Source of the DNA: Marinilongibacter aquaticus
Lineage (GTDB): Bacteria > Bacteroidota > Bacteroidia > Cytophagales > Spirosomataceae
Direction: 5' to 3'
Assembly (NCBI RefSeq): GCF_020149935.1
Contig: NZ_CP083757.1
Location: 1,550,001 to 1,614,000 of the forward strand
DNA length: 64,000 nt
A model generated the notes under the pieces. That model ran no database searches and was not told where the DNA came from. It saw only the letters and a program-made list of their open reading frames with translations. Shown here in pieces: positions 62,365 through 64,000 of this stretch. Position 1 is the first letter of the stretch. The number at the start of each line of letters is the position of its first letter. Made by a program: the position numbers and the translations under genes.

Positions 62365-63531
62365 TTATGTCGTCGCCAAACTTTCTTTTCTGTAGATTTC
62401 TTTTCGTACTTCCACCTTCTCCTTCTTCCGTCGCCCCCACCAAATCATAAAGCCGGTCACGGGCAAACTCGCACAAGTCAGCGAAATCAAAAAGGCCAAT
62501 ATTTTTCCCCAAATACCAAAAATTGCCCCGATATGGATATCGTAATTCATTCGCAACATTTTGTCGGCAAAATCCGCATCCTTCAATCTCCCGTACACAT
62601 GGTCAACAGGAATTTCCTCTAATGTATACTGATCGAAATAACGGTAATCCGTAGACCAATATACGCCCGCTCGATTATTGGCATTCGCGGCCACCACGGC
62701 ACTGTCCGATTCAACGGTATGCACCTCGATCGAGACCGCATGGGGATATTCCGATTTCATTATCTCCCACACCCTGTCCATAGGATCTCCGTCAACTGCA
62801 ATCTGGGCAGCCAAATCCGAATGCGGCTCGGTATAACTCGTCGATTTTGTGCCGCCCATACCCTTATGCACGCCTTCGCGTAGCCAAGTGATGCCGAAAA
62901 TCACACCCGTAAAGGCCAAAATAAAAGCCAACCACGCACTGTAGAAACCAAGGATATTGTGCAGGTCGTAATTTTTACGCTTCCATTTTGTGCTCTTTTT
63001 CCACCTGAACCAAAAGCGTTGTTTCGCAGCCGACCGATTCTTGGGCCACCACAGAATAATGCCACTTATCACCATCACTAAAAAGATCAGGGTTGAATAC
63101 GCGGTAAGCGGCTGTCCAATTTTGGGTGGCAACCAAAGGTAATAGTGGCCATTCAACACCCAACGGAAAAAACTCTTGTCCATGTTTTTCACCCGCAGGG
63201 TTTTGCCCGTATATGGATCATGAAAACTGATGAAATAATGGTCGGGATCGAAGCCAAAGAAAATGGCCTCTACATTGCGGTCTTTCCCAGGATAATTGAT
63301 GGCATGAAGGTGGTATTCGGGCAAACGCTTTTGGGCAATGTCGCGAAATGTGGATGGGGGCAAAACAGGTGCTCCTTCCTGAATGGTCGCGAAACGAAAA
63401 TCTTGAAAAGCATCCCGAATTTCCTCTTGAAATGCGTACAAGCAACCCGTGATACTGATGATAAAAACCACCAAACCGGTGGCCAGCCCCAGCCAAAGGT
63501 GTACTTTATTGACAATTTTCTTAAAACTCAT
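62365..63531 (-). CDS. PepSY-associated TM-helix protein upstream of fur
   Basis: 388 aa with four main membrane helices: near residue 10 (HLWLGLATGLVVFIISITGC), about 145-165 (YSTLIFLVMVISGIILWWP), about 195-215 (GFYSAWLAFILAFTGVIFGI) and near the C-terminus (ILAFLISLTCASLPVTGFMI). PepSY-type periplasmic domains lie between them. Conserved His residues in YDLHNILGFY and MNYDIHIGAIFG may bind haem. It resembles the protein encoded at 56887-58077 and probably has a similar ferric-reduction role. First gene of an operon with fur. Confidence 0.88.
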   Translation of the reverse strand: MSFKKIVNKVHLWLGLATGLVVFIISITGCLYAFQEEIRDAFQDFRFATIQEGAPVLPPSTFRDIAQKRLPEYHLHAINYPGKDRNVEAIFFGFDPDHYFISFHDPYTGKTLRVKNMDKSFFRWVLNGHYYLWLPPKIGQPLTAYSTLIFLVMVISGIILWWPKNRSAAKQRFWFRWKKSTKWKRKNYDLHNILGFYSAWLAFILAFTGVIFGITWLREGVHKGMGGTKSTSYTEPHSDLAAQIAVDGDPMDRVWEIMKSEYPHAVSIEVHTVESDSAVVAANANNRAGVYWSTDYRYFDQYTLEEIPVDHVYGRLKDADFADKMLRMNYDIHIGAIFGIWGKILAFLISLTCASLPVTGFMIWWGRRKKEKVEVRKEIYRKESLATT

Positions 63532-63612
63532 TCCTCTCCAATTATACTGAACCTGTAAAAGATTAGCCCAAAAAATCTAAACACCCGAATACGTATAAGT
63601 CAATTCGTTTTT

Positions 63613-63631
63613 ATTTAGACTTATTTTAAAT
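63613..63631 (-). promoter_or_regulatory. Fur box D (downstream of the PepSY-fur promoter)
   Basis: ATTTAGACTTATTTTAAAT, 5 bp downstream of the -7 element and covering the predicted transcription start. Confidence 0.75.
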
Positions 63632-63636
63632 TGATG

Positions 63637-63667
63637 CAAACATAAACGCAAAATCGCTCACAAGCAA
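63637..63667 (-). promoter_or_regulatory. Promoter of PepSY-fur
   Basis: On the minus strand TTG (63667-63665), a 20-bp spacer and TATGTTTG (63644-63637). It lies between Fur boxes D and E. Confidence 0.7.
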
Positions 63668-63671
63668 TCCT

Positions 63672-63690
63672 ATTTAGAATTAATTTAAAT
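63672..63690 (-). promoter_or_regulatory. Fur box E (upstream of the PepSY-fur promoter)
   Basis: ATTTAGAATTAATTTAAAT, 4 bp upstream of the -33 element; its centre is 59 bp from that of box D. It may also act on the divergent gene starting near 63744. Confidence 0.75.
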
Positions 63691-63743
63691 AAACTTTAGG
63701 ATTTGCTTTTTCATTCGTATTTTTGAGCCCTAATCGAAAGGAA

Positions 63744-64000
63744 TTGAGCAGAAGTACGACATCTTTATTCGAAACCACTGTGGGAAAATCTTGGCAATGC
63801 GACCTTACCGAAAAGGTTTTCATTGCATTCAAACAGTACCAGTTTGCCGTTTCGGTAGGTGAATTGCGGAAACTAAAGAACAGGCTGATCGCTTTGGATA
63901 TCGACGGCATGATTTTCGATCTTTCCGACGATTGTGATTTTCACTCTTTCGACCTCCCCCAATTTCAAACCCACATTAAATTGAGCCTTTGCGAGCTTAT
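63744..64000 (+). CDS. Small hypothetical protein (partial, runs off the right edge)
   Basis: An open plus-strand frame of at least 85 codons with protein-like composition (VGKSWQCDLTEKVFIAFKQY, SVGELRKLKNRLIALDIDG). No ATG is available before residue 50; the likely start is TTG at 63744, or an in-frame TTG at 63723. A TATTTTTG at 63718-63725 could be the -7 element. The first half, with a single Cys before a VFIAF strand, is faintly like the 111-aa protein of the haem operon (CDRYNLVFNNIFLL). It is divergent from the PepSY-fur operon and shares its Fur-box region. Confidence 0.5.
   Translation, partial: MSRSTTSLFETTVGKSWQCDLTEKVFIAFKQYQFAVSVGELRKLKNRLIALDIDGMIFDLSDDCDFHSFDLPQFQTHIKLSLCEL

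Noticed and set aside
1-64000. CRISPR arrays, insertion sequences, prophage or rRNA
   Set aside because: No regularly spaced repeats, transposase or phage structural genes, or rRNA-like stretches were found on either strand; the only tail-fibre-like gene has no phage context.

Overview
The window looks like chromosomal DNA of a Bacteroidota bacterium, most likely order Cytophagales. The evidence is promoters of the TTG-N17-21-TAnnTTTG type, three TonB-dependent receptors, several Bacteroidota-type lipoproteins, HmuY and DUF4374 proteins, a PadR/PspC pair, an EpsC-type CysE and a secreted Ig-like repeat protein. Most of the window is housekeeping, with no prophage, insertion sequence, CRISPR array or rRNA operon visible. 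One tRNA gene, tRNA-Arg(TCT), is present.

Layout from left to right. 1-3.7 kb: 5' part of a very large Ig-like surface protein on the minus strand, running off the left edge. 3.8-6.2 kb: peroxide defence, with ahpC-ahpD divergent from an OxyR that keeps both redox cysteines. 6.2-7.4 kb: a CmpX/MscS-like membrane protein. 7.6-12 kb: a dinB-dnaE translesion cassette whose promoter carries two tandem palindromes. 12-17.7 kb: tRNA-Arg, 3-methyladenine glycosylase, Xaa-Pro aminopeptidase, a DUF1761 protein and a minus-strand cysE-cysM-oxidoreductase operon. 18-23.5 kb: htpG, an orphan membrane protein flanked by a duplicated yigZ tail, yigZ, glnS and a small membrane protein. 23.5-31.5 kb: a TonB receptor, two pirins, a TlpA-like lipoprotein, a tail-fibre-like secreted protein, an acyl-ACP desaturase and PlsC. 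31.5-36.2 kb: aspS and a large CxxCH haem-binding dehydrogenase.

36.4-39.2 kb: an unrecognised two-gene unit of coiled-coil/four-TM proteins with a convergent XRE-type HTH gene. 39.2-49.1 kb: YbfF-like esterase, YjbQ, malate dehydrogenase, a DUF1232 protein, TatA, an MltD-like transglycosylase, a threonine dehydratase-like enzyme, a DUF1080 lipoprotein, and PadR with a PspC/DUF2807 protein. 49.2-52.1 kb: a GT2 glycosyltransferase and a BatA-type protein.

52.2-64 kb is an iron and haem acquisition region of three minus-strand operons: (i) haem TonB receptor, a cysteine-rich 90-aa protein, HmuY, a 111-aa protein and a DUF6607-like protein; (ii) TonB receptor, DUF4374 lipoprotein, PepSY membrane protein and a small membrane protein; (iii) PepSY membrane protein and Fur. 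Five copies of a 19-bp element, ATTTAGA-N5-TYTAAWT, lie in front of these operons. In operons (i) and (iii) two copies bracket a recognisable promoter, so Fur probably controls the whole region including its own gene.

The best candidates for something new are the twin operator of the dinB-dnaE cassette, the paired Fur-box architecture, the coiled-coil/TM gene pair with its antisense regulator gene, and the cysteine-rich protein in the haem operon.
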